A DNA stretch of 64,000 nucleotides from contig NZ_JBNTQY010000001.1 in NCBI RefSeq assembly GCF_051209875.1, positions 5,270,001 to 5,334,000 on the forward strand, read 5' to 3'. Both the position numbers and the translations under genes were made by a program. This document shows positions 44,349 to 52,966 of this stretch, piece after piece (position 1 is the stretch's first letter; every line of letters begins with the position of its first letter). Below the pieces are notes generated by a model, which worked only from the letters and a program-made list of their open reading frames with translations, had not been told where the DNA came from and did no database searches. The DNA comes from Emticicia sp051209875 (GTDB taxonomy: Bacteria; Bacteroidota; Bacteroidia; Cytophagales; Spirosomataceae).

Positions 44349-45224
44349 ATGAAAAAAGTATATTTGAGTGATTCAGGCCCGAAAGTATCGGAGGCAATTT
44401 ATGGTTTTTGGAGATGGGAAAATCTTGACCAAACAACCGCCAAAATGGAGCAAATTATTAATTTATGCTTAGAATTAGGCATCAATACATTTGACCATGC
44501 TGATATTTATGGTGATTTCACTATTGAAGAACATTTCGGGAAAATAATTAGCAATAAGTCGTTCAAGCGTGAGGACATTGTGCTATTTAGCAAATGTGGT
44601 ATTCGCAAATCAAGTAATGGGAAAGTTTATTACTTTGATAATTCAAGAAATTACATTGTAAAAAGTGTTGATAATTCCCTGAAAAATCTAAAAACAGACT
44701 ATTTAGATATATTTTTATTGAACCAAAGTGATTTTTTGGCTGACCCAGAGCAAACAGCGATGGCATTGGCAGAAGTTGTTAATTCTGGTAAAGTAAAGCA
44801 TATAGGTGTAGCAAATTTCACTGCTTTCCAACATAGATTATTGGCTTCTTATCTCACCATTCCAATTGTTACAAACCATATTGAGCTAAATTTGATGAAT
44901 ATTTCGGCGATTGAAGATGGTCGTTTGGATTTTATTAAGCAAAGCTTTAGTAAACCTTTGGCGTGGGCTCCATTGGCAGGTGGCGAAATTTTAGACGGAA
45001 AAGAAGGGAAATCGGCTGTTTTGAAAACAAAGTTAGAAGCAGTAGGAAAGAAATATGATGCCAATGTTGAGCAAACTGCCGTAGCTTGGTTGATGCAACT
45101 TGGTACATTGCCAATCATTGGTTCGTTGTCTGAAGCTCGTATTAGAAATGCCGCCAGTGCGTCTGAAATAAAATTAAGTCGGGAAGATTGGTATGATATA
45201 TATCAAACTTGTTTAGCTTCTTGA
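44349..45224 (+). CDS. Aldo/keto reductase (YdhF-like)
   Basis: 291 aa from the ATG at 44349 (an in-frame TTG lies 9 nt upstream). TIM-barrel AKR: NTFDHADIYGDF has the catalytic Asp and Tyr, LFSKCGI the Lys. The fourth catalytic position, usually His in an LLHR-type motif, is Asn here (IFLLNQSD). HIGVANF and WAPLAGGEILDG match the NADPH-binding barrel. Likely an NADPH-dependent oxidoreductase of unknown substrate; the Asn weakens confidence in standard reduction. Confidence 0.87.
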   Translation: MKKVYLSDSGPKVSEAIYGFWRWENLDQTTAKMEQIINLCLELGINTFDHADIYGDFTIEEHFGKIISNKSFKREDIVLFSKCGIRKSSNGKVYYFDNSRNYIVKSVDNSLKNLKTDYLDIFLLNQSDFLADPEQTAMALAEVVNSGKVKHIGVANFTAFQHRLLASYLTIPIVTNHIELNLMNISAIEDGRLDFIKQSFSKPLAWAPLAGGEILDGKEGKSAVLKTKLEAVGKKYDANVEQTAVAWLMQLGTLPIIGSLSEARIRNAASASEIKLSREDWYDIYQTCLAS

Positions 45225-45226
45225 TT

Positions 45227-45314
45227 ATTTACGATTTTTGATTTACGGTTTACGAATAAAAACTCAGGTTGCTGATAAACAAGTTTATCAAATCGTAAAT
45301 CAAAAATCGTAAAT
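45227..45314. repeat. Long inverted repeat (dispersed element)
   Basis: 21-bp perfect arms at 45227-45247 and 45294-45314 built on TTACGATTTTTGATTTACG. The loop holds a second palindrome, TGATAAAC-AA-GTTTATCA (45273-45290). It lies between the convergent aldo/keto reductase and epimerase genes. A related fragment occurs at 59559-59573. Confidence 0.75.
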
Positions 45315-45321
45315 CAAAATT

Positions 45322-46506
45322 TCACCCTTCCGTTCTTCGCCAAATTTCTAAGCAAGCACGAGCATTGTGGTAAGGACATTTCCAGAAACTTACCTTGTCT
45401 TTGTTATAAACCGAATGGTCGTCTTTCACACCCCAAAACCATTCGCCGTGTTCTTTATCAATCAAATATTTCTTGATAAATTCCCAAGAATTGGTGGCTT
45501 TTTCCAAATAATTTACTTTTCCTGTTAATTGATAAGCATTATAAAATCCTACCATTGCCTCTGCCTGTACCCACCAATCTTTATTCGTATTAAGATGATT
45601 TGTTGCCACATTTAACTCATAATTTAATCCTCCATCTGCTGCCAAACCATCAGCAGCAGCTTTTGCCATATTGATAGAAAGATCTTTTATTTTTACTATA
45701 AGTGGCTTATCATCTAACACTTCGGCCGCCTCCCACAAAAGCCACGAAGCTTCAATATCATGTCCATACGAAATTTCTGGACTTTTAACATTCCATTGTT
45801 CATCAAAGAATAACCTCATGCGGTTATTAGCAATGATATGGTCGGTAAACGAGCTTAACATCTTTTTGAGTTGCAGCCGCAGGCCTACATCTGGGAAAGC
45901 ACGATAAAGGTTCGTATAGGCTTCTAATAGATGTAAATGCGTGTTCATTGATTTCCGATCGTCGCCTTTACTCAAAATATAATCATTGGTTGGTGACCAA
46001 TTGGGTGCAAATGCTTCGATATACCCACCATTCTTAGGGTCGAAGCTATGTTTTTCGACTAAGTTATAAAGTTCAATAGCCAAATCTAAAGCATTTGCTT
46101 GTCTGGTCGCTCGATAAAATTCGCTCAAACCATAAATCGCAAAAGCATGCCCATACATCTGTTTTTTGCGTTCAAGAGGCGAACCGTCAGCATTGACCGA
46201 CCAATAAACGCCTCCGTTTTCTCTATCAATAAAATATTTTTCGATGTAATTAAATGCCCTCGTAGCAACAGCCAAATAGTTTTGCTTTCGGAAAAGAATA
46301 TAAGCAGTAGAAAATGTCCATAGAATACGGCTATTAATTACTATAGATTTGGGTTCGTTAGGAACAGGTCGATTATCAGTCGTCACACGCCCATAAAATC
46401 CACCTTTTTCTTCATCTATTGAATAGTTTATCCAATAAGAGAGAATATTTGAAAATTCTTGATAAACTTCTTGTCCGAGAGCAGGGATACTTAGTGGCAT
46501 TTTCAT
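45322..46506 (-). CDS. Cellobiose 2-epimerase (AGE family)
   Basis: 394 aa from the ATG at 46506; the longer frame would start inside the upstream terminator, so it is rejected. An (alpha/alpha)6 barrel epimerase: KSIVINSRILWTFS, YGHAFAIYGLSEFY, NTHLHLLEAYTNLYR, SYGHDIEASWLLWEAA and WVQAEAMVGFYNAY contain the conserved His and Glu residues that protonate and deprotonate the sugar C2. Length and RILWTFS fit cellobiose 2-epimerases, which turn reducing-end glucose into mannose. No signal peptide, so cytosolic. Downstream of a GH65 gene, but a terminator intervenes. Confidence 0.88.
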   Translation of the reverse strand: MKMPLSIPALGQEVYQEFSNILSYWINYSIDEEKGGFYGRVTTDNRPVPNEPKSIVINSRILWTFSTAYILFRKQNYLAVATRAFNYIEKYFIDRENGGVYWSVNADGSPLERKKQMYGHAFAIYGLSEFYRATRQANALDLAIELYNLVEKHSFDPKNGGYIEAFAPNWSPTNDYILSKGDDRKSMNTHLHLLEAYTNLYRAFPDVGLRLQLKKMLSSFTDHIIANNRMRLFFDEQWNVKSPEISYGHDIEASWLLWEAAEVLDDKPLIVKIKDLSINMAKAAADGLAADGGLNYELNVATNHLNTNKDWWVQAEAMVGFYNAYQLTGKVNYLEKATNSWEFIKKYLIDKEHGEWFWGVKDDHSVYNKDKVSFWKCPYHNARACLEIWRRTEG

Positions 46507-46535
46507 ATAGTCGTTAGATGCTATAAAAATAGCAC

Positions 46536-46570
46536 AAAAAAACTCCGTTTGATAAAGACGGAGTTTTTTT
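46536..46570 (-). terminator. Terminator between GH65 and epimerase genes
   Basis: 13-bp perfect arms (A7-CTCCGT / ACGGAG-T7), loop 9 nt. Confidence 0.85.
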
Positions 46571-46585
46571 CTTAGAAAAGTCAAT

Positions 46586-48643
46586 TTACTTCACAGAAAA
46601 AGTCTTTTTCTCAACACCAACACCCTTGATAGTCAATGATTTCCATTGTTTCGGAAGTTTGGTTTTTAGTTGAATAATTCCTGCATCGGTAATATCCAAA
46701 CCTCCCCAGCCATTGATCAATGTTTGTAAATAACCTCCTGCTCCAGTGGCAAAATACGGGTTAGTTCCTCCTGCTGTCTCAGCTAAAACACCAAATGGAG
46801 GAGCTTCATTTGGTTTGTAACTATCGATGTATTGTTTATAGGCAGTTTCAGTATCACCCAAACGTGCATTTAAAATAGAAAAAACACCATGAGCCATTGC
46901 AGGACTTTGCCCTTTTCTACCTGGTTGATTATCGGCAAGAACTTTCCAATAATAATCTAAATCTTTTTTAATCGTCTGATTATCAACAATTTGCTTCATT
47001 GGGTAAGATAATAAATTTACATCACCTTGTTTGATTAATTCGCCATTATAGCTGGCATGTTCACGAGTAGTGCCATCTGGAAACTTCAAAATTATAATAC
47101 CATCTTGTACTTCTTTCCATTTGGGATTTTCTGGCAAGCCCAATTCTTTTGCAGCTTGATTAGCATAGCCCAATACCTCTTTTGCCATTCCATTAGTATA
47201 AGCATTATCATCAACATTTTCTGCCCATTCGTCAGCACATACTACATTGATAATATGATATTTCCCATCAGTACCTTTCTCTACCCTACTCGTCCAAAAA
47301 TCAGCAACTTCTTTTAGCATTGGATACCCTCTATCTTTTAGCCAAGATTTATCTTTTGTTACTTGATAATATTTCCAAAAAGCAAAACCAATATCGCCTG
47401 TAATATGATGTTGAAACGGGCCAGTCAATGCCCAAACAGGCGTAGCCTCTTGTCCAGTATCATCAGATTCCCACGGAAACATGGCTCCTTGATAACCGTG
47501 TTCTTTGGCGTTAGTTTTGGCAGCTTCAAGGCGTTGGAAACGATACTCAAGTAATGATTTCGCCATTTCTGGGTGCAATGCTAATATTGGAGGATACATC
47601 CAAATTTCAGTATCCCAAAAAACGTGTCCATTATACCCTAAACCCGACAATCCCATTGGTGAAAGACTATATGCTTGTCCTTCTCTACAATAAGAATAAA
47701 GATTATACAATGAGAAATGTGCGGCCCGTTGTGCTTCGTCGTCTCCTTCTATCACAATATCTGATTCCCACAATTTTGCCCATGCTTCTTTGTGTTTTTT
47801 CAATAAACGCTCTCGTTTTTCGAGTGCCGCAAAGATCGTCAAACGCTCAGCTTCATTGTGTGGATCACTCACATGAGCTGTTGAGATAACCGAACCAGCT
47901 ACTGAAAACTTATAGGTTTCACCAGCTTTTAGTTTTTTAGTAAATTTCATTCGGTGCATACCATTGTCCCATTCTTCATGAATCAGTTGTGGTTCTTTTC
48001 CACGTTCTTCTTCAAACAAAAAAGAATTGGAAGCAGCAATTGTATGTTTGCCTGTGGGTGTTTTAGCTACCGAAGTCATCAACGGAATCAGCGAATGTGG
48101 TCGGTCGATGGTGTGGTAAAAATTCTGTACATCACGCAACATATCAGGCGTTTGCATAATGCTGATAGGCGTAAATTCAATATCTTGCTTTGCTGTGATT
48201 TCCATCTCAATCAAAGCTGTGTGTGGTAATTGTCTGAGTGCCAAAATATTAGATTTGACAGAAACTTTATTCCCTAAATCAAAAGTTGTCGTGAAAATAG
48301 CATTTTGCATATCAATTGTTTGAACAAAATTGCTGATATTCTTACGGTTAATCATTTCGTTATCAACAATTAGCTCCATGTTAGCAAACTCAAAAGCTTT
48401 CATGATATTTGCCACACGTCCACGTCCATAAGTGTCAAATGTGCCATTTAAAACGATTTCTTTTACCTTTAGTGGGTCGGGCGATGAAATGATTCCAATC
48501 ATTCCATTGGCAACTGTAACACCGTAATAATTATTGGGGTCGAAATTTTTGGCAGAAATTTGCCATTGAGCAGTGGATGCAAATGAGGCGGTAATGCCCA
48601 GCAAGAGCAGGAGGATTTTTTTCCTCAAGTTTAGTTTTTTCAT
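46586..48643 (-). CDS. Exported GH65-family glycosidase/phosphorylase
   Basis: 685 aa with a signal peptide ending FASTAQ. After a beta-sandwich N-domain (about residues 25-260) the (alpha/alpha)6 barrel has the GH65 hallmarks GHVFWDTEIWMYP, QGAMFPWESDDTG and HHITGDIGFAFWKYY; ADEWAENVDDNAYTN carries the putative general-acid Glu. Family members are disaccharide phosphorylases or, in the PGGHG group, hydrolases. Being exported it is more likely a hydrolase, as periplasmic phosphate is limiting (inference). Confidence 0.85.
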   Translation of the reverse strand: MKKLNLRKKILLLLLGITASFASTAQWQISAKNFDPNNYYGVTVANGMIGIISSPDPLKVKEIVLNGTFDTYGRGRVANIMKAFEFANMELIVDNEMINRKNISNFVQTIDMQNAIFTTTFDLGNKVSVKSNILALRQLPHTALIEMEITAKQDIEFTPISIMQTPDMLRDVQNFYHTIDRPHSLIPLMTSVAKTPTGKHTIAASNSFLFEEERGKEPQLIHEEWDNGMHRMKFTKKLKAGETYKFSVAGSVISTAHVSDPHNEAERLTIFAALEKRERLLKKHKEAWAKLWESDIVIEGDDEAQRAAHFSLYNLYSYCREGQAYSLSPMGLSGLGYNGHVFWDTEIWMYPPILALHPEMAKSLLEYRFQRLEAAKTNAKEHGYQGAMFPWESDDTGQEATPVWALTGPFQHHITGDIGFAFWKYYQVTKDKSWLKDRGYPMLKEVADFWTSRVEKGTDGKYHIINVVCADEWAENVDDNAYTNGMAKEVLGYANQAAKELGLPENPKWKEVQDGIIILKFPDGTTREHASYNGELIKQGDVNLLSYPMKQIVDNQTIKKDLDYYWKVLADNQPGRKGQSPAMAHGVFSILNARLGDTETAYKQYIDSYKPNEAPPFGVLAETAGGTNPYFATGAGGYLQTLINGWGGLDITDAGIIQLKTKLPKQWKSLTIKGVGVEKKTFSVK

Positions 48644-48758
48644 AGGTCAAGTTTTAAATTTAAGGTTAAAGATAATGTTTTTTTCAGGGGAAAAACAAAA
48701 AACAGAGATTTTACACTAATTTTAAGTTTACTTTTGAAAAAAACAATTTAATTAAATT

Positions 48759-49601
48759 ATGAAAAAAATAGCTTTAAGCATTACATTATCAATATTTTAC
48801 ATTTCCTGTAATAATCCAAAATCAACTCGAACAGATTCTTTACAGGTGGCGATATTAGAAAAGACTGAATCTACTGCAAGCGATACCCTTGACATAGATT
48901 TGATAGATTTAAAAGCCAAAGATTTGTTAAAAAATACACAAATCGTAACAGTTAATGAAGACCCTGTTTATCATAAAGCTAAAAAGTTTAACGCTCTATC
49001 TTTGAAGGAAATCTTAGAAAAGTTTTCGTCGATAAAAAAATTGAATGCTGCCGATACCAAAGTGGTTTTTGAGTGCGAAGATGGTTATAAGCCTGAAATG
49101 CCTCTTGAAAAACTGCTTTCAGCAAAGGCATTTTTGGCCATAAGTGATGTTGATGCCCCCAAAGACCGCGAATGGGAGCAACTTTTGAAGAATGGTCAGG
49201 ATGTAAAGATGGAGCCTTTTTATATTGTTTATGAAGGCGTTTCACCAAAAGATGTCGATTATAAATGGCCATATAATTTGGTAAAAATTCATCTTGCACC
49301 GCTACATGAAAACGATGCTATACTTGTTCCCAAAGACGCTACGGCAATGACTGGCTATAATTTATTTAAAAAATATTGTCAAACTTGTCATGCTATTAAT
49401 AAAATCGGTGGAAAAATGGGGCCAGAATTGAATTTTCCTAAAAATGTAACTGAGTATTGGAAAACAGACGATTTGAAAGCATTTATTCAAAATCCTGCCA
49501 GCTATAGAAATGATGTAAAAATGCCAAAATTAGGAATTAAGCCAGCAGAAGCAATCGAAATTGTGAAGTATTTAGAATATATGAGTAAAAATAAATTATA
49601 A
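48759..49601 (+). CDS. Lipoprotein-type cytochrome c with N-terminal molybdopterin-oxidoreductase-like domain
   Basis: 280 aa. Lipobox-like ISC near residue 17 suggests lipidation. Residues about 45-190 resemble the fold of the sulfite-oxidase/YedY molybdopterin-binding domain (KKFNALSLKEIL, VVFECEDGYKPEMP, PFYIVYEG, KWPYNLVKIHL), although I cannot identify the cofactor-ligand Cys with certainty. Residues about 198-280 are a single class I cytochrome c domain: KKYCQTCHAIN (CxxCH) and distal Met in VKMPKLG. An electron-transfer protein facing the periplasm. -7 box TACTTTTG at 48729-48736. Confidence 0.75.
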   Translation: MKKIALSITLSIFYISCNNPKSTRTDSLQVAILEKTESTASDTLDIDLIDLKAKDLLKNTQIVTVNEDPVYHKAKKFNALSLKEILEKFSSIKKLNAADTKVVFECEDGYKPEMPLEKLLSAKAFLAISDVDAPKDREWEQLLKNGQDVKMEPFYIVYEGVSPKDVDYKWPYNLVKIHLAPLHENDAILVPKDATAMTGYNLFKKYCQTCHAINKIGGKMGPELNFPKNVTEYWKTDDLKAFIQNPASYRNDVKMPKLGIKPAEAIEIVKYLEYMSKNKL

Positions 49602-49672
49602 ACAATGATTCATTGCAATTCGTCTATTGGCGACGAAAAATAAATTAAATCTAATACAAATATTTATACCAA

Positions 49673-49696
49673 AGAGACGCATTGCAATGCGTCTCT
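49673..49696. repeat. 24-bp perfect palindrome
   Basis: AGAGACGCATTG directly followed by its complement CAATGCGTCTCT, between convergent genes. This AGAGACGCATTGC type of palindrome is a known dispersed repeat in several bacterial genomes; it may also end transcription. Confidence 0.75.
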
Positions 49697-49702
49697 ACCC
49701 AA

Positions 49703-51262
49703 TTAAAAACGATAATTTAAACCATAATTTACACCCAACATTCGGATTCGCATTTGTAGTGCAGTAGATGAATTAATACCTGAAAACAAAGAATGTTGAT
49801 AAGAACTTCCTATGTTTACTTGCCAGTGTTTGCTTAGTAAATAGCTTGCACGCACTCCTCCTAAACCACTGACATTCAATGGTTTGTATATATTATTGGC
49901 ACTATTAATCGTACTTTTCTCCTGTACAAAAGTATTATCATTAGCAATTGTATTTTGCAAGAAAATATCAGTTGAAATACCTGCTAAAATATTTAAACCC
50001 AGTTTTTTAGACAAGCCTATTTCATAACCTAATTGCATTGGAATCATCAAATATTCATAGCGATTATTGAATTGCGAAGCATCTGCAACTACTGTATTGA
50101 TTGGATTTTGGGCAAGAACAGTCTTGTTATTACTCGAATTCTGCAACAAATAATCTGCTAAAAAAGTATTTACATAACCATTTTGTTGAAAGGCATAAGT
50201 ATTACTTTGCAAAGTAGAATTACCACGTAAATACCGAATACCACTCTCAATATTCCATTTTTGGGCTACTTTATAACCAAAAGCAAAACCTGTATTTGTT
50301 CCAACACCCGCCTTGATTGCATTTTGAGGATGAGAAACTACTACATTTCCTGGGGTTTGTCCTGCGACAGCTCCCATATTGGGTGTTGTTGGACTATTGG
50401 AAGCTTTTGCAAAAGCATCAGCCGCTTCCAAAGCAAAAGTATTCAGTCCACCCAATTTCATATTTGGGTCAAATGGGGATACGCCAGACTGAATTCCCAC
50501 CCAGTATTTTGATTCGTTTGAAGCAATTATGGGAGCCTCTGATACTTCATAATCAAATACTAATTTATTTCGTTTGAGTGTTTTGCTACTTCCAAAATAA
50601 GTGTAATCTTTACCTTTCAAGGTATTCATTTCTGTAGGTAAATTGCGATAATTCTCCGCTAATATAGTTTCATTTCTACTGATAATATGTTGATTGTCAA
50701 CACTTTGAATCTCTTCTACACTATTTAAATCATTAGTATTGTCCTTAGGCAAATCCGCTTTCGCCATTGCCATAGACATTGGTTTTTCAACATTATTATT
50801 TTTATGCTGAAACTTTAATTTATTTGAGAAATGACTTAATTTATTTTGATTTTTACTATTAAAATCAGTTGCAACTTGGATAGGTTTTTCGACGGAGGCT
50901 AATGCTTCATTAGTGGAAATAATTTCACTTGAATTTGGCAGTTCATTTATTATTTTTTTATCGCTTGGATTGACTTTTGCCACAGTTGACTCTGGTGTTG
51001 AGTTTGTTTTAGATAAATTTTGAACCGATATATTTCCAGTATTCTTATTCAAGAAAAACAATCCCCCTAAAACCAAAACCAAGGCAGCAGCCACACCCGA
51101 AGCAATTGCTGAAGGACGGAGAATAAATAAGAAAGGGCGGCGTTTTTTGTGTTCTAATTCTCGCTCAATTTTATCCCACATATCGGTAGGAGGAGAAATT
51201 GAGGCATTTTCAAACGCTTTTTGCCATTCTTTTTCAAAATTATTTTGTCTTAGTGGTTCCAT
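49703..51262 (-). CDS. Anti-sigma-like transmembrane protein with C-terminal outer-membrane-type beta-barrel
   Basis: 519 aa. The N-terminal ~45 residues are soluble and charged (FEKEWQKAFENASISPPTDMWDKIERELE), then a single membrane helix (about 50-72, AIASGVAAALVLVLGGLFF), a long low-complexity Asn/Ser/Lys linker, and a C-terminal ~250-residue barrel-like domain ending in NYGLNYRF with a terminal Phe, the outer-membrane assembly signal. It starts 33 nt after an ECF sigma gene on the same strand, the usual place of an anti-sigma or receiver. The exact function is inferred. Confidence 0.72.
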   Translation of the reverse strand: MEPLRQNNFEKEWQKAFENASISPPTDMWDKIERELEHKKRRPFLFILRPSAIASGVAAALVLVLGGLFFLNKNTGNISVQNLSKTNSTPESTVAKVNPSDKKIINELPNSSEIISTNEALASVEKPIQVATDFNSKNQNKLSHFSNKLKFQHKNNNVEKPMSMAMAKADLPKDNTNDLNSVEEIQSVDNQHIISRNETILAENYRNLPTEMNTLKGKDYTYFGSSKTLKRNKLVFDYEVSEAPIIASNESKYWVGIQSGVSPFDPNMKLGGLNTFALEAADAFAKASNSPTTPNMGAVAGQTPGNVVVSHPQNAIKAGVGTNTGFAFGYKVAQKWNIESGIRYLRGNSTLQSNTYAFQQNGYVNTFLADYLLQNSSNNKTVLAQNPINTVVADASQFNNRYEYLMIPMQLGYEIGLSKKLGLNILAGISTDIFLQNTIANDNTFVQEKSTINSANNIYKPLNVSGLGGVRASYLLSKHWQVNIGSSYQHSLFSGINSSTALQMRIRMLGVNYGLNYRF

Positions 51263-51295
51263 TTATATTTCAACACAAATTATATTTTGTGTTTT

Positions 51296-51856
51296 TTAGC
51301 TTTCATTTCGTGTTGGAGAATGCAGCACTTCTCTGTTTTTTAATTTTGCTTGTAACAATGTTCTGGCTCTTGAATATTGAGATTTTGAAGTTCCCTCCGA
51401 GACGCCAAGCATGGCTGCAATTTCGTTATGTTGGTATCCCTCAATGGCATAAAGGTTAAAAATAGTACGACAACCATCGGGTAAACTCTGAACAATCTCC
51501 ATCAATTGCTCAAACTGGAAACCTGAAAGTGTGAACTCTTCCTGCTCTATTTCATCGCTAACCATTTGGCTGTCAGTATGTTGCATCCAATTGGGTTGAT
51601 TTTGCAATGCCTTTAAAGCTGTATTAACGACAATCTTTCTGAGCCATGCTTCTAAAGGGCAATCAAAGCGAAATGCAGTTAGTTTTTGATAAATTTTTAT
51701 AAATGAATCTTGTAAAACATCTTCAGCATCTGCTTTATTTTTCATGTAACGCATAGCCGTAGCAAACAACTTACTCGCATATTGCGAATAAAGTTGCCGC
51801 TGAGCGAGGCGTTCTTGGCGAATACAAGCCTGTACTAAATCTTGTTCGCTGTACAT
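51296..51856 (-). CDS. RNA polymerase ECF-type sigma factor
   Basis: 186 aa. Sigma region 2 (YASKLFATAMRYMKNKADAEDVLQDSFIKIYQ) and region 4 (LPDGCRTIFNLYAIEGYQHNEIAAMLGVSEGTSKSQYSRAR) are complete. It forms an operon with the adjacent membrane/barrel protein. Upstream (51885-51930) TAGGGT and ACCCTA face each other inside A/T-rich flanks, a possible autoregulatory site. Confidence 0.92.
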   Translation of the reverse strand: MYSEQDLVQACIRQERLAQRQLYSQYASKLFATAMRYMKNKADAEDVLQDSFIKIYQKLTAFRFDCPLEAWLRKIVVNTALKALQNQPNWMQHTDSQMVSDEIEQEEFTLSGFQFEQLMEIVQSLPDGCRTIFNLYAIEGYQHNEIAAMLGVSEGTSKSQYSRARTLLQAKLKNREVLHSPTRNES

Positions 51857-51960
51857 GAAAAGGGCATTTTTTTATCCAACCGTATGGATTTAATTAGGGT
51901 TATATTAGAAAGACCCTATTTAATTAATTTTGGTTGGAATGGGTTTGAAAAAATTATTTT

Positions 51961-52030
51961 GGATTCGAGAAGTGAGATATAGGATATGGGATTCGGAAAA
52001 TCTCATTTCTCGAATCCAGAATCTCACATC
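51961..52030. repeat. Dispersed inverted repeat
   Basis: GGATTCGAGAAGTGAGAT (51961-51978) and its complement with one mismatch (52000-52017), plus a partial second copy ATCTCACATC (52021-52030). Same family as the element at 29726-29788. Confidence 0.7.
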
Positions 52031-52040
52031 TAATTTAAGC

Positions 52041-52070
52041 AAAAAAAAGCCTCTCAAAAAATTGAGAGGC
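52041..52070 (-). terminator. Terminator after the LolA-like gene
   Basis: GCCTCTCAA / TTGAGAGGC stem (9 bp), loop AAAA, followed on the minus strand by eight T. Confidence 0.85.
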
Positions 52071-52089
52071 ATGATATTTTGATTTAAGC

Positions 52090-52815
52090 TTAGCGACTAA
52101 AAAACTCTGCCCCTATTTTATCATTGAAAACCACATTAGTTGTCAATTTTATCGTTCGCTTATCAACGCTACTCAAATAAGTTGATTCAGACGGGTATTT
52201 GATGCCATAAGCCGAATCTGCATATTTAGTATAATCTTCGGTAATTACTTCTTTGTTAGCCAATGTCAATTTTTTTCTTACCAAAAGCCCGGTAACATCA
52301 TCAAAATATAGGTTGTATTTGATTCCATTTCCACTAAGTTCAACTTGGCTTACTTTTGAGTCATTCATTGTTTCGCTTCCAACCAATGTTGCTATGTATC
52401 CTTTATCTTGATAATCTAAAAAAGGTAAAAGTGTCTCTTTTAGTTCTCTACGCATGTTTAATTGTTCTTTTTCACTAAGGTCTTTGGTTTCATATTGAGT
52501 AGCTTTATCACTACTTCCAAGTGGCACTTTCAACCAACCTTCTGTTCCTTTAACACCATAAATAAAGGTTCTTTTCAAAATTGTTTTAGCTTTGTATAAT
52601 GAAGCATCGGCAAATGAACCTTTAATTTCCATGTCATAATCTGCGGCTGAATTTCCACGATACGATTGTTTCATAGAATAAGTAGTAACACCACGCCAAA
52701 GAGTTTTTCCCCCAGTAGCCTCAAAGTATTTATCAAAAACTGCATCAGCTGTTTGAGCAAACGAAGCTGTAGATATAGCTATAAATGTTAGAATTCCGAT
52801 GATTTTATTTTTCAT
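52090..52815 (-). CDS. LolA/LolB-fold outer-membrane lipoprotein-sorting-like protein
   Basis: 241 aa from the ATG at 52815, the start that gives a signal peptide ending ASFAQ; a longer in-frame extension of 64 codons has no such feature. The mature part is a beta-sheet sandwich (FDKYFEATGGKTLWRGVTTY, MEIKGSFADASLYKAKTIL, YNLYFDDVTGLLVRKKL) of the LolA/LolB/RseB fold, found in many Bacteroidota paralogues. Probably lipid or lipoprotein binding in the periplasm. Confidence 0.72.
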   Translation of the reverse strand: MKNKIIGILTFIAISTASFAQTADAVFDKYFEATGGKTLWRGVTTYSMKQSYRGNSAADYDMEIKGSFADASLYKAKTILKRTFIYGVKGTEGWLKVPLGSSDKATQYETKDLSEKEQLNMRRELKETLLPFLDYQDKGYIATLVGSETMNDSKVSQVELSGNGIKYNLYFDDVTGLLVRKKLTLANKEVITEDYTKYADSAYGIKYPSESTYLSSVDKRTIKLTTNVVFNDKIGAEFFSR

Positions 52816-52904
52816 ATCGTTGTGAAATTTAATTGTTGTGTCTAATAACGTTTTTTTGTTTGGAATGGTATGTTTGATGAGTAATATTTCTTTTATAAAA
52901 ACCG

Positions 52905-52942
52905 AAATTCCCCGAAATATAATAAAATCTTTCGGGGAATTT
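52905..52942 (-). terminator. Terminator after glnS
   Basis: 13-bp perfect arms AAATTCCCCGAAA / TTTCGGGGAATTT with a 12-nt loop, followed on the minus strand by CGGTTTTTA. Confidence 0.8.
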
Positions 52943-52966
52943 AATATTTTTTTCTTTAAGCAAATG

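Noticed and set aside
46507..46584. 26-codon N-terminal extension of the epimerase
   Set aside because: It would start inside the terminator at 46536-46570; family length fits the ATG at 46506.
47554..47889. 111-aa frame opposite the GH65 gene
   Set aside because: Antisense to the catalytic barrel; no export signal or family motif.
51885..51930. Facing TAGGGT/ACCCTA before the ECF sigma gene as a firm operator
   Set aside because: Arms are only 6 bp in A/T-rich DNA; noted in the gene entry but too weak for its own call.
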